A stretch of DNA of 64,000 nucleotides from Oscillospiraceae bacterium. GTDB lineage: Bacteria; Bacillota; Clostridia; Oscillospirales; Ruminococcaceae. Shown here piece by piece: positions 25,551 through 33,303 of this stretch. The translations under genes were made by a program, and so were the position numbers. The stretch is from positions 62,001-126,000 of the forward strand of contig JAFSIC010000044.1 of NCBI GenBank assembly GCA_017439985.1, given 5' to 3'. Each line of letters begins with the position of its first letter. Positions within the stretch are counted from its first letter, which is position 1. A model generated the notes under the pieces. It made no database searches. It saw nothing but the letters and a program-made list of their open reading frames with translations, and was not told the origin of the DNA.

Positions 25551-25811
25551 TTACATCCAACGCTGCTTCATTCGCTTCAGAAACTCCTCTGTGATTGGAT
25601 AACCCGAACGGTCACCGATGACGGAGTCGACAAAGCAGAATGGACAGATTGCTGTTTCATCCGGTTCCTCATCGATGTATTCATTAATTTCTGAAGGAGA
25701 AAAAATGCTCAGACAAAAAAAACAGCCGCACTTTTCAGAAGCTTCCAGCTCTGTTTTGTTATAGATAGAGTGTTCATGTGCTTTGATAACATCCTGTTTG
25801 CTGTTCTTCAT
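25551..25811 (-). CDS. Small zinc-ribbon-like cytoplasmic protein
   Basis: 86 residues with two Cys pairs, CGCFFC (residues ~28-33) and CPFC (~56-59), plus the conserved SVIGDRSGYPITEEFLK. This is a widespread small bacterial protein family of unknown function; the cysteines suggest zinc binding. It lies between the PD-(D/E)XK gene and the 373-residue protein with short gaps. Confidence 0.78.
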   Translation of the reverse strand: MKNSKQDVIKAHEHSIYNKTELEASEKCGCFFCLSIFSPSEINEYIDEEPDETAICPFCFVDSVIGDRSGYPITEEFLKRMKQRWM

Positions 25812-25833
25812 CTGCTTTACCCTCGCTTTGCCT

Positions 25834-26955
25834 TTATTTCAGCATAGAAAGCTGTGTCTGAATTGTTGATTTGCGGCTTTTCGCTTTTGATAACTCATCA
25901 TCGATGCGGGCCATTTCATAGAACAGTTCCATGATTTCTTCCGAATCGGTTGTAAGATAGCCATCAGAAAAGCTCTGCGGCATCTGGAATGAAGTATCCT
26001 TCTTATCAAATCGGACAGCAATCACACGACCATTGTGAGCAGTAACTACTCCCTCACCAAAGCTTTTATGTTTTACGACGAGTCCTTTTGCAGAGAAATC
26101 ATCGTAGTCGGCTCTCTCCACAAGAAGATCGTCCAGCTGATCGCTCACACTTGCCAGCTCTGCCAGCAAACTCTCACGCTTCTCATTCTTTGCCTTTTCC
26201 TGATCGTGTTTCTTATTTTTGCTGGGATCTGGCTTCTTGATCGTGATATTGTTGTAGAGCTTATACACCACGGCAGAATAGATGATGTCATAGGCAAGAA
26301 TATGGTAGTCGTCATCTGCCCACATGCTTTCTGTCATTCGGTTCTGATGCAGTTCTACAAGCTCCGGTGTCTCTTTGATAACAGCAACCAGTTCATCGCA
26401 CATTGCGTAGTATTTCTCCAAAGAGAAGTGTTTGCCGCTGCCAAAATCATCGCCGTATTCAATGCAGTACATGAACTCTTTTGCCTGTGTTGACTTATAC
26501 ATATAGTTGTGCTTCGGGTCTATCAGGCTAAGATAGGCAATAACGGTACGCATATCCTGTGCGTATTTCCAAGATCCTCTGTAATAGCGGTTGAGCAATT
26601 CATCGGCTTTGTCCAGAAAGATATCGATTTTATCCTGTCTTTTGGAGATATCACCGTAATCATCGGTCAGCAAATCCCGGAACATCTGACGGATAACTTC
26701 TGTCAGCTCTGAATGTTCTGCCAGTTTAATAATACCGTTTGTCGGCTGAACACTGCCATTATTAATGAGATTGGATGTTGCCTTTACCGCTTCCTTGAAC
26801 ATGGAGGCAAAGTTAGGTGCATCAATGTCCCAGTAATCCTGAAAATGCTTCACTGCCTCCCATTTATAATATTCTCTGTGGGTTTCATCATTGATCCATT
26901 CAAATTTAGCGATATAGTTAGCTATCAGCTTATCCAGATTTTCTCTGTTCATCAT
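25834..26955 (-). CDS. Unknown protein with C-terminal CarD/Tudor-like domain
   Basis: 373 residues. The N-terminal ~290 residues are mostly helical and unrecognised. Residues ~295-345 (VVKHKSFGEGVVTAHNGRVI, VRFDKKDTSFQMPQSF) match a small beta-barrel pattern shared by several nucleic-acid-associated proteins (V-x-H-x-x-F-G-x-G-x-V). A coiled coil ends the protein (IDDELSKAKSRKSTIQTQL). The ribosome binding site is CGGAGGC. It is cotranscribed with DUF6508 upstream and the 86-residue protein downstream. A defence or DNA-binding role is a guess from context only. Confidence 0.7.
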   Translation of the reverse strand: MMNRENLDKLIANYIAKFEWINDETHREYYKWEAVKHFQDYWDIDAPNFASMFKEAVKATSNLINNGSVQPTNGIIKLAEHSELTEVIRQMFRDLLTDDYGDISKRQDKIDIFLDKADELLNRYYRGSWKYAQDMRTVIAYLSLIDPKHNYMYKSTQAKEFMYCIEYGDDFGSGKHFSLEKYYAMCDELVAVIKETPELVELHQNRMTESMWADDDYHILAYDIIYSAVVYKLYNNITIKKPDPSKNKKHDQEKAKNEKRESLLAELASVSDQLDDLLVERADYDDFSAKGLVVKHKSFGEGVVTAHNGRVIAVRFDKKDTSFQMPQSFSDGYLTTDSEEIMELFYEMARIDDELSKAKSRKSTIQTQLSMLK

Positions 26956-26972
26956 TTTGCCTCCGTTCCATC

Positions 26973-27401
26973 TTAGTCAGTACAATCAGCCGCATCGATT
27001 TCCTGTAATCTCGTCAGCCACTTTTTCATGCTCCCATTCTCAAAGAAGTCGAGCAGCGCGCCATCGCAGAAACGCTCAGCCCGGACAGCAGCCATAAGCA
27101 ATGCCATAACACAGTGACTGTCTAAATCGGAGACATCTGCTTCACTCATGGACTCCGAATCCCATTTTAGTCCGTTCTTTTCCAGTATCTCGCTGTAGTG
27201 TGTCAGTTCAAAATCCTTATTATTCTCATGGAATTCATGTACATCTCGGATAAAGCTGCGTACCATTTCAGAATAATCCACAAACGGCATGTGGAATGGA
27301 TGTTCCGGTGTTCCATCGTTTTCACGGTCTATAACCCAGGTTCCGATTTTGTCATTCTCTAATAGAGGAAGATATTTGGTCATGCTTTCAAATTTTTTCA
27401 T
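26973..27401 (-). CDS. DUF6508 family protein
   Basis: 142 residues: KFESMTKYLPLLENDKIGTW, DRENDGTPEHPFHMPFVDYS and LMAAVRAERFCDGALLDFF are the conserved blocks of DUF6508, a family common in Firmicutes with no known activity. It is the first gene of a four-gene minus-strand transcript with a good promoter (27456-27484) and ribosome binding site AAAGGTGG. Confidence 0.85.
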   Translation of the reverse strand: MKKFESMTKYLPLLENDKIGTWVIDRENDGTPEHPFHMPFVDYSEMVRSFIRDVHEFHENNKDFELTHYSEILEKNGLKWDSESMSEADVSDLDSHCVMALLMAAVRAERFCDGALLDFFENGSMKKWLTRLQEIDAADCTD

Positions 27402-27455
27402 CGTATTCCACCTTTATCTGTCATGTGTCCTTCTGTCCTTTATTCTGATAGGATA

Positions 27456-27484
27456 ATTATAACAAATTTTCACAGATAAGACAA
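27456..27484 (-). promoter_or_regulatory. Promoter of the DUF6508 to PD-(D/E)XK run
   Basis: Minus strand: TTGTCT (27479-27484), 17-bp spacer, TATAAT (27456-27461). The rest of the 327-bp gap (27402-27728) holds weak arm-like repeats (GGTGTAAGT at 27591, GGTGCAAAT at 27602) and the terminator below. Confidence 0.75.
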
Positions 27485-27615
27485 CAAAGCGGTTAGCCGC
27501 ATATATCCTGTGTTTTGAATCTCAATGTTCAAATAGTTATTTTTATGTAAACACTTATTTCGAGCAGTCTTTTCCTGTTTTGCATCGTTTGGTGTAAGTT
27601 TGGTGCAAATCACTG

Positions 27616-27659
27616 AAAAAAGCAAAATCTGCGGGGCACAAAACCCGCAGATTTTGCTT
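27616..27659. terminator. Bidirectional terminator with 15-bp perfect stem
   Basis: AGCAAAATCTGCGGG (27621-27635) and CCCGCAGATTTTGCT (27644-27658) are perfect arms around an 8-base loop. No gene ends close by on the plus strand, so it may insulate the island's right end. Confidence 0.85.
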
Positions 27660-27728
27660 CAGTTAAGCCATTTTTTATAACACCGCAATTGGAACAACAG
27701 TTATTACCGTACACAATGAGGTGATATT

Positions 27729-28084
27729 ATGAACGAACTACAGAAACAATTTGATGCTCTTGTAGAAGCCATCGCCGCTTACAGCACCGGTAATCAGATG
27801 GGACAATCTGCGGCCATTCTTCGTTTTAAGTTCGTTGTAGATGCAGCTCTAGAAGCTCTTACAGAAGCTTTGCTGGATAGACAGGTAGTTGTCGGAACAG
27901 GCGAGAACTCATCTCACAAGGTCACACGCATGGTATAATCAAAAATGAGAAGACTTGGTTAAGGATCATCTTTGATCGTGAGCATCTTGATGAAGCATGG
28001 GATGATTGTATAGCCAAAGTTATTTATGAAAATATCACTGAGTTGTACCTTGATGCACTGAGTGATTTTATAGTGAAAATGTAA
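27729..28084 (+). pseudogene. Small island gene, apparently frameshifted
   Basis: The first frame (27729-27938) gives a 69-residue protein, MNELQKQFDALVEAIAAYST and onward, with ribosome binding site AGGTGAT. In the -1 frame an open stretch with no start continues to a stop at 28082-28084 and reads ELISQGHTHGIIKNEKTWLR then DREHLDEAWDDCIAKVIYEN, which looks like real protein. The switch would lie near 27900. The likely explanation is a single-base loss; a programmed shift is possible, though no classical slippery heptamer is seen. Family not recognised. Confidence 0.6.
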
Positions 28085-28117
28085 AATAGGGTAGCCAACC
28101 GGCTACCCTATTTTTTT
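28085..28117 (+). terminator. Terminator after the right-end small gene
   Basis: AATAGGGTAGCC (28085-28096) and GGCTACCCTATT (28101-28112) form a perfect 12-bp stem with loop AACC and a T-run. It starts immediately after the -1 frame stop codon, which supports that frame being the true gene end. Confidence 0.93.
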
Positions 28118-28156
28118 ACGAATATTTGAATAATGCTTACGCAACAGCGTGTTTGT

Positions 28157-28193
28157 GGTGTCAAACTCCAATTGGTGTCAGATTGGTGTCAAA
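28157..28193. repeat. Right arm-type repeats (three copies)
   Basis: GGTGTCAAA at 28157-28165, GGTGTCAGA at 28174-28182 and GGTGTCAAA at 28185-28193 match the left-end repeats at 8917 and 8929 in the same orientation. They probably bind the integrase arm domain. A further shared stretch, ATGGCTTAGT-ATGCG, occurs at 28226-28241 and 8819-8834 with one difference. Confidence 0.65.
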
Positions 28194-28275
28194 ACCTTTT
28201 TTGTGATTATAGATTATTTGAATAGATGGCTTAGTTATGCGGTTTGTTGAGTGTAATAAAAGAACAATATTTTGA

Positions 28276-28300
28276 TTTGAAAGAAACAACCGTTTCTTTC
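28276..28300. repeat. attR with complete dyad core
   Basis: The 18-bp repeat (28276-28293) continues here into a perfect inverted core: GAAAGAAAC (28279-28287), AACC, GTTTCTTTC (28292-28300). The right half is chromosomal. Together with attL this implies an empty target site that was a perfect 9-bp dyad with a 4-bp centre. Confidence 0.75.
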
Positions 28301-28581
28301 GACGAAAGTTTGAAGGAGCTGTGAATTTTATAAACAACGCCCCTCTCGACGAGAAAAATCAGCTTCCGTTCAGAAATAGTTATTGCCTGTCATAATTATG
28401 CAATATTATATCTATTTCTTATGGAATATTACAGCTGATTTGTAGTATATATTCAAAAAAGCAATGGATTTTATTCGTTTTATAGAAATTATCAGTTTGC
28501 TGTTTTGCCTGTTTTTGACTATTCTTTAAGTAGGGGGAAGCTGCATTTTCCCTTCATTTTAATGAGAAAGAAGGATCTCCT
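28301..28581. other. AT-rich gap between island and rhodanese gene
   Basis: No convincing frame is seen. It contains the short dyad CTTTC-GAC-GAAAG at 28296-28308 adjoining attR and several AT-rich stretches that could serve as promoters, none with a clear -35/-10 pair. The ribosome binding site AGAAGGA precedes the rhodanese start. Confidence 0.5.
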
Positions 28582-30282
28582 ATGAACAATGTATTGAAAA
28601 AAGGTCTTGTGATTGCTTTGGCTCTGTCCATGAGCATGTCTGCTGCCCTGCCTGCATTCGCAGCTGACAAAACAGTGACCACCGCTGCTCCGGTTTCCAC
28701 CGTTATCGAAACTACCAGCTCCGTAAAAGCAAAAGCAAAACGCTACTTCGTGAACTATGTTTCCGGCAATATTTCCGCTGACAGCTTCCTGGATAAAGTA
28801 GCTGCCGGTGAAAAACGCGTTGTTGTCGATATCCGCGACGCTGCCGACTACGCAAAAGGCCATGTAAAAGGCGCTGTTAACATTCCTTACGGTGTTGCTG
28901 TTGCAGAAAATCTGGAAAACCTGCCAACCGACCGTCCGGTATATGTATACTGCTACTCCGGTCAGACCGCTTCCCAGACCATCGCTATCATGCGTCTGGC
29001 CGGCATCGAAGCTTACAACGTTTCCGGCGGCTGGAACAACGGCATTTCCAAGAGCGAAAAAGCTGCTAAACTGACCACCACCAAAGAAAAAGTTCTCCGC
29101 GGCTACAGCAATGATGTTGACAACAGCGTCGTAAAAGCTGCAGAAGAATACTACGAACTGGCTGTGAAAAACGGCAAATTCAACATCAGCAATACCGCTG
29201 CTCAGTCTATGATCGCCAACGACGAAGTATATCTGCTGGATGTACGTTCTGAAAACGATCATCTGAAAGAATGGATCGCCGGCGTTGACAAAAACATCCC
29301 ATTCGGCGAAGGCATGGGCGCTTCCTTCTCCAAACTGCCAAAAGACAAAAAGATTCTGGTTCAGTGCTACTCCGGTCAGACTGCTTCCCAGACTTCCGCA
29401 ATCCTGAGAATGCTGGGTTATGAATCCTACACCCTGTCCGGCGGCACCAACGGTTGGAAATCCGCTAAGCTGCCAATGGAAAAACGCAGCACTCAGGAAT
29501 TCCTCAACAAAAAAGTAGAAAACTACTTCGCAAATCTGCCAGCTGACAAAAACAACGTTTCCGCAGCTGCTTTCCTTGCTGATGCAAAAACTCCAAAAGA
29601 CTGCGTGATCATCGATATCCGTGACAAAGCTGACTACGACAAAGGTCACGTTCGTTCCGCGATCAACGTGCCTTACGGTGTTGACATTGTAGAAGCTCTG
29701 GATAAAATTCCAAACAACAAAACCGTTTACGTTTACTGCTACTCCGGTCAGACCGCTTCTCAGACCATGATGCTGCTGAATCTGGCAGGCAAACAGGCGA
29801 AAAACGTTTCCGGCGGCTGGAACAACGGTATCTCCAAAGTTGACGGCTACAAAGATCAGCTGTCCACCGGCAGATATGCTTTCAAAGCAGGTACCTACGC
29901 TGTAGATGCTGACATCAAAGCAGCAATCAAAGGCTACTACGAAGAAGTTGCTAAAGAACAGACCAACAAAAAAGGTAACATCTCCGTTGCTAACGCTGAA
30001 AAACTCATCGGCAATCCTGCTTACCAGTTCGTTGACGTTCGCTCCGCTGCTGACTACGCAAAAGGTCACATCAAAGGCGCGATCAATGTTCCATACGGCA
30101 AAGATATGCATAAAAACTTCAGCAAACTGCCAAAGAACAAAACTCTGATCCTCAACTGCTACTCCGGTCAGACCGCTTCCCAGGCTATGGCTGCTCTGGA
30201 AATCATGGGCTACGAAGTGTACAACCTGTCCGGCGGTATGAACAATGGCTGGCTGGCTAACGGCAAAACCCTGGTTAAATAA
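28582..30282 (+). CDS. Secreted protein with four tandem rhodanese domains
   Basis: 566 residues with a clear signal peptide (LVIALALSMSMSAALPAFA, cleavage after ~27). Four rhodanese domains follow, each with the catalytic loop CYSGQTAS: cysteines at 124, 262, 386 and 526. Domains 1 and 3 share DIRD..DY.KGHV and SGGWNNGIS; domains 2 and 4 share DVRS and a MLGYE/IMGYE..LSGG ending, so a two-domain unit was duplicated. Rhodaneses transfer sulfane sulfur to cyanide, thiols or protein acceptors. All four cysteines are present, so multiple active sites outside the membrane are likely. It is monocistronic with its own terminator. Confidence 0.9.
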   Translation: MNNVLKKGLVIALALSMSMSAALPAFAADKTVTTAAPVSTVIETTSSVKAKAKRYFVNYVSGNISADSFLDKVAAGEKRVVVDIRDAADYAKGHVKGAVNIPYGVAVAENLENLPTDRPVYVYCYSGQTASQTIAIMRLAGIEAYNVSGGWNNGISKSEKAAKLTTTKEKVLRGYSNDVDNSVVKAAEEYYELAVKNGKFNISNTAAQSMIANDEVYLLDVRSENDHLKEWIAGVDKNIPFGEGMGASFSKLPKDKKILVQCYSGQTASQTSAILRMLGYESYTLSGGTNGWKSAKLPMEKRSTQEFLNKKVENYFANLPADKNNVSAAAFLADAKTPKDCVIIDIRDKADYDKGHVRSAINVPYGVDIVEALDKIPNNKTVYVYCYSGQTASQTMMLLNLAGKQAKNVSGGWNNGISKVDGYKDQLSTGRYAFKAGTYAVDADIKAAIKGYYEEVAKEQTNKKGNISVANAEKLIGNPAYQFVDVRSAADYAKGHIKGAINVPYGKDMHKNFSKLPKNKTLILNCYSGQTASQAMAALEIMGYEVYNLSGGMNNGWLANGKTLVK

Positions 30283-30324
30283 TTGACCACTATTCTTTCC
30301 TTTTTCATACCTCATTACACAGAG

Positions 30325-30358
30325 AAAGAGCCTCGACTTACGTCGGGGCTCTTTCATT
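30325..30358. terminator. Terminator between the rhodanese gene and the amidase gene
   Basis: AAAGAGCCTCGAC (30325-30337) pairs with GTCGGGGCTCTTT (30342-30354), with a TTAC loop and flanking T-rich tail. It serves two converging genes. Confidence 0.88.
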
Positions 30359-30366
30359 TTGCTCTG

Positions 30367-32148
30367 TTATTGCAGGAAATTCAAAATACCGTCAGCAACC
30401 GCATTGGCTGTGGCGAAAAGACTGTCCTCACTTCGAAGCTGGTCGTATTCCTTCGGATTGCTGACAAAGCCCATCTCCAGCAGGAAGCCTGGACAGGTGG
30501 TGTTGCGGTTGACAAAATAGTTACTGTAATAGGTTCCGCGAAGGTTGCGGCCTGTGTTCTCGGTCAGAGCGGTCAGAACGTCCTTCGCAAAGTCGCGGGA
30601 GACGTTCTCATAGTAATAGACCTCGCTGCCCTCGGATTTCAGGTCATTGGCGCTGCCGCCTACGGAGTTGCAGTGGAGTGACACAAAGAAGTCCGCCTCT
30701 GCATCGCGGGTGATCTGCACTCGCTCATGGAGCACCACTTTTTTGTTCTGCGGCAGAGTGGTCGGAACACTCATAATAACATTGGCGCCCAGCGATTCCA
30801 GACGTTTCTGCACTGCCAAAGCATGAGCCATGGTAATGTCGTCTTCCGTTGGGCCAAAGGCTGCATTGAGAACACCCAATGCACCCGGATCTGCGCCGCC
30901 ATGTCCTGCATCGACCACGACAGTCACGCTTTCAAGCGGCAAGTCCTCCGAGCCCAGCTGCGGCTTCGCGTTAAAGAACACGGTGATACTGCCGTCCTCG
31001 TTATAGCGCACATCGTAGCCCAACACGGAATCCGCCTCTTTGCAGTACAGTTCGATGGTGGTACTGCGGCTGTCGCTGCTGACCTGCACCCGTTCAAACA
31101 ATTCGGATTTATCCACATTAAAATTGCTGACACCCTTCATATTATAGAAGCGCAGGTAGACTTTTTCGCTGTTCATATAGGATTTGAAGGTGGACGCCAC
31201 GCTGCCGTGGAGAATCAGGTACTCGCCACCCTCGCCCAGCTCCCAGCTGACTTTTTCGATTTTATTTTCGATGGAAGGGTCGCCCTCCACAACGTCAATG
31301 AACTCCTTCTTCACCCAGCCGCCAAGGGAAAGTTTGGCGAGATTATCGCCCAGTTCCACGATTTTATCGGTGGCTCCCTCATTGAGCATGGCAACAAAGT
31401 TACTGGAGGTGTCGTTGGTTTCGTAAACCGTGGTGGAATTCTGGTTGATTCGCACGGTCGGCTTGGCATCTGCCGCAAAGACCGTGATGGAACCTGCCGA
31501 TTCCACGGTGCTGCTCTGACCATTGAAGCTCAAGGTATAGGTGACAGAACTGATGCTGCCCTCTTCCAGAAGCACCGTGCCCTTATACGTTGCAGGAACG
31601 CCGTCCTCCGCGGTGGCAACCGCCTGCTCCAATTCTACGGTCTGTGAGCCAACTTTGGCAGTCACTTTTGCACCGGATGGCGCAGTACAGGTCAATGTGT
31701 ATTCGCCGGCGAAAGCGTAATCGTTGGCGGTCGGTTTGGCAGCGGTCAGCTTGGTGGTTTTTGCAGCGCCGCTGTCCCCTTTCTCACGAGTGATGGTCAC
31801 GGTCTGCGTCGTGCCGCCGTTGTTGATGGTGAACACATTTTTGCCGACTGCCAGATTCACCTGCACGCCCCAGCTGCCGAAGCGTCCGCGGTCCTCCACC
31901 GCCACGCCGTTGACGGTCAGATTTTTCTCCGGGTCCGAGGAGCCGGTGATGTAGTATTTCGCTGCCGTGGTGGTCACCGCTTTCAGCGGCTTGGCAATGG
32001 TCAGCGTGGTCGGCGCTGTCAGGTCGATGCCGGTTTTGACGATTTCTTCCCTGTCGTCATAGGTTCTGCCCTCCGCTGATACAGGCAGAGCACCAAAAAT
32101 CATGGCGCCGCAGAGCAGCAGAGAGACAAGTGCTTTTTTCTTACTCAT
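30367..32148 (-). CDS. Secreted N-acetylmuramoyl-L-alanine amidase (amidase_3)
   Basis: 593 residues. A signal peptide (KALVSLLLCGAMIFGALPVS, cleavage ~25) is followed by ~350 residues of beta-sandwich-like modules (GYT-repeats such as TLTCTAPSGAKVTAKVGSQ, AMIN-like region before the catalytic domain). The C-terminal ~190 residues are the zinc amidase: VVVDAGHGGADPGALG, then VSLHCNS and the catalytic Glu in FLLEMGFVSNP. It cleaves the amide between muramic acid and the stem peptide. It has its own promoter with an extended -10 (TGCTACAAT) and faces away from padR. Confidence 0.92.
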   Translation of the reverse strand: MSKKKALVSLLLCGAMIFGALPVSAEGRTYDDREEIVKTGIDLTAPTTLTIAKPLKAVTTTAAKYYITGSSDPEKNLTVNGVAVEDRGRFGSWGVQVNLAVGKNVFTINNGGTTQTVTITREKGDSGAAKTTKLTAAKPTANDYAFAGEYTLTCTAPSGAKVTAKVGSQTVELEQAVATAEDGVPATYKGTVLLEEGSISSVTYTLSFNGQSSTVESAGSITVFAADAKPTVRINQNSTTVYETNDTSSNFVAMLNEGATDKIVELGDNLAKLSLGGWVKKEFIDVVEGDPSIENKIEKVSWELGEGGEYLILHGSVASTFKSYMNSEKVYLRFYNMKGVSNFNVDKSELFERVQVSSDSRSTTIELYCKEADSVLGYDVRYNEDGSITVFFNAKPQLGSEDLPLESVTVVVDAGHGGADPGALGVLNAAFGPTEDDITMAHALAVQKRLESLGANVIMSVPTTLPQNKKVVLHERVQITRDAEADFFVSLHCNSVGGSANDLKSEGSEVYYYENVSRDFAKDVLTALTENTGRNLRGTYYSNYFVNRNTTCPGFLLEMGFVSNPKEYDQLRSEDSLFATANAVADGILNFLQ

Positions 32149-32245
32149 AAAATCCTCCTTTCGGGATTTCTGCTTCTATTGTAGCACGAAAATTCTGTCG
32201 ATGGAACAAGTTCCGCAGGAATTTACAATTGATACACAAAAGCTC

Positions 32246-32306
32246 TTGACAAGTATATCGTCAGACGATATACTATAAGTACGATATATCGGTTAACGAT
32301 ATATCG
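32246..32306 (+). promoter_or_regulatory. padR promoter with three palindromic operators
   Basis: TTGACA (32246-32251), 17-bp spacer, TATACT (32269-32274). Between and across the -10 lie perfect arms AGTATATCGTC (32252-32262) and GACGATATACT (32264-32274). Downstream CGATATATCG occurs twice (32282-32291 and 32297-32306). All share the half-site ATATCG, so PadR autoregulation is likely. Confidence 0.85.
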
Positions 32307-32323
32307 GCAAAGGAGGGATCACT

Positions 32324-32641
32324 CTGAACGAACATATTGCTTTAACGGAATCGACCTATTATATTTTGCTTTCGCTGTACCGCCCCAATCATGGCTACGG
32401 CATCATGCAGCTGACGGAGCAACTCTCCGGTGGGCGGATCCGCCTGGCGGCGGGAACTCTCTACGGCGCACTGAACTCCCTTTGCGACAAGGGCTGGATC
32501 GTGCCTCTGCCTGTCCGCGAGGAAAGCCGAAAGAAAGAATATCAACTGACCGAACTGGGTTTGTCTGTATTGAAAAATGAGCTGGCTCGCCTGCATCAGC
32601 TGGTGGAAAACGGCGAGCTCATCCTGAAGGAGGAAGCGTAA
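32324..32641 (+). CDS. PadR family transcriptional repressor
   Basis: 105 residues if translation starts at CTG 32324, which has AGGAGG 8 bp upstream and gives the normal PadR N-terminus (NEHIALTESTYYILLSLYRP). Starting at the TTG 32366 would delete helix 1. The winged helix is clear: HGYGIMQLTEQLSGGRIRL, GTLYGALNSLCDKGWI, and KKEYQLTELG. PadR proteins repress transport or membrane-protein genes and sense small molecules. Its stop overlaps the start of the DUF2812 gene (TAATG). Confidence 0.9.
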   Translation: MNEHIALTESTYYILLSLYRPNHGYGIMQLTEQLSGGRIRLAAGTLYGALNSLCDKGWIVPLPVREESRKKEYQLTELGLSVLKNELARLHQLVENGELILKEEA

Positions 32642-33144
32642 TGGAGCGTAAAATCGTGAAAAAATGGTTCTGGGTCTGGGAATTTGAAAAGGAAGAACAG
32701 TGGCTCAACACGATGGCACAGAGCGGCTGGGTGCTGGATAAACTTGGCCTCTGCAAATACGAGTTTGTTTCCTGCGAGGCGGGAGAATATACCGTTCGTC
32801 TGGAGATGCGCGACCACGAACCTGCTTACATCGACTTCATGGCAGAGACCGGTGCAGAATACGTTGGCCGCATGGCAAAATGGATTTACTTCCGCAAGAA
32901 AGCGGCGGACGGTCCTTTCGATATCTTCTCTGACATCGACTCCCGCATCGCCCATCTGGACAAAATCGGCAAAATGCTGGGTATTGTCGGCGGTGCAAAC
33001 ATGGGTATCGGCCTCATGAATATTCTGACACCGGGAAATCTCGGCTGGATCAATCTCTGCGGCGCTGCCCTGCTTTACTACGCACTGGGTCGCATCCACG
33101 GTAAAAAAGAGGCTCTTGAGAAAGACAGACTGCTGCGGGAATAA
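32641..33144 (+). CDS. DUF2812 membrane-associated protein
   Basis: 167 residues: KKWFWVWEFEKEEQWLNTMA and SGWVLDKLGLCKYEF are the DUF2812 hallmarks. A C-terminal hydrophobic part (~118-150, MLGIVGGANMGIGLMNIL, LCGAALLYYALG) suggests one or two membrane segments. padR-DUF2812 pairs recur in Firmicutes; function is unknown, probably an envelope process regulated by PadR. Translation is coupled to padR through a TAATG overlap. Confidence 0.88.
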   Translation: MERKIVKKWFWVWEFEKEEQWLNTMAQSGWVLDKLGLCKYEFVSCEAGEYTVRLEMRDHEPAYIDFMAETGAEYVGRMAKWIYFRKKAADGPFDIFSDIDSRIAHLDKIGKMLGIVGGANMGIGLMNILTPGNLGWINLCGAALLYYALGRIHGKKEALEKDRLLRE

Positions 33145-33303
33145 AGAGCACGGAGCACTATTCCTTTTTTATCCAAAATAGCAAAAAAGTTAATATTATT
33201 TATGTATTATACCACTTGAATTCATGTTTGTTTTTTGGTATTATTTAGGAAAGTAATTGCTATAATTCCCCATTAAACACAAAATAATGAAGGAGTGTTA
33301 AAC

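Larger units (their letters stand above)
8770..28293. mobile_element. Integrated 19.5 kb defence island (Tn916-type integrase)
   Basis: The island is bounded by the direct repeat TTTGAAAGAAACAACCGT at 8770-8787 and 28276-28293. An integrase sits just inside the left end, pointing outward, with an excisionase behind it. Repeated GGTGTCAAA arm sites lie inside both ends. Cargo includes type I restriction-modification, AbiH, a PD-(D/E)XK nuclease and a small replication-like module. No relaxase, coupling protein, terminase or capsid gene is visible. It may therefore be mobilised by another element, as phage satellites or mobilisable islands are (inference). Confidence 0.85.

Noticed and set aside
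8770-28293. Conjugative element or prophage
   Set aside because: No relaxase, type IV secretion, terminase, portal, capsid or tail genes are visible.
28582-30282. Tandem DNA repeats as CRISPR-like array
   Set aside because: The repeated CYSGQTAS coding segments are spaced by hundreds of bases and are protein domain repeats; no CRISPR array or cas gene was seen in the window.
28519-30357. 612-residue minus-strand frame opposite the rhodanese gene
   Set aside because: Repetitive mirror of the four rhodanese repeats; the plus strand has signal peptide, catalytic motifs and ribosome binding site.
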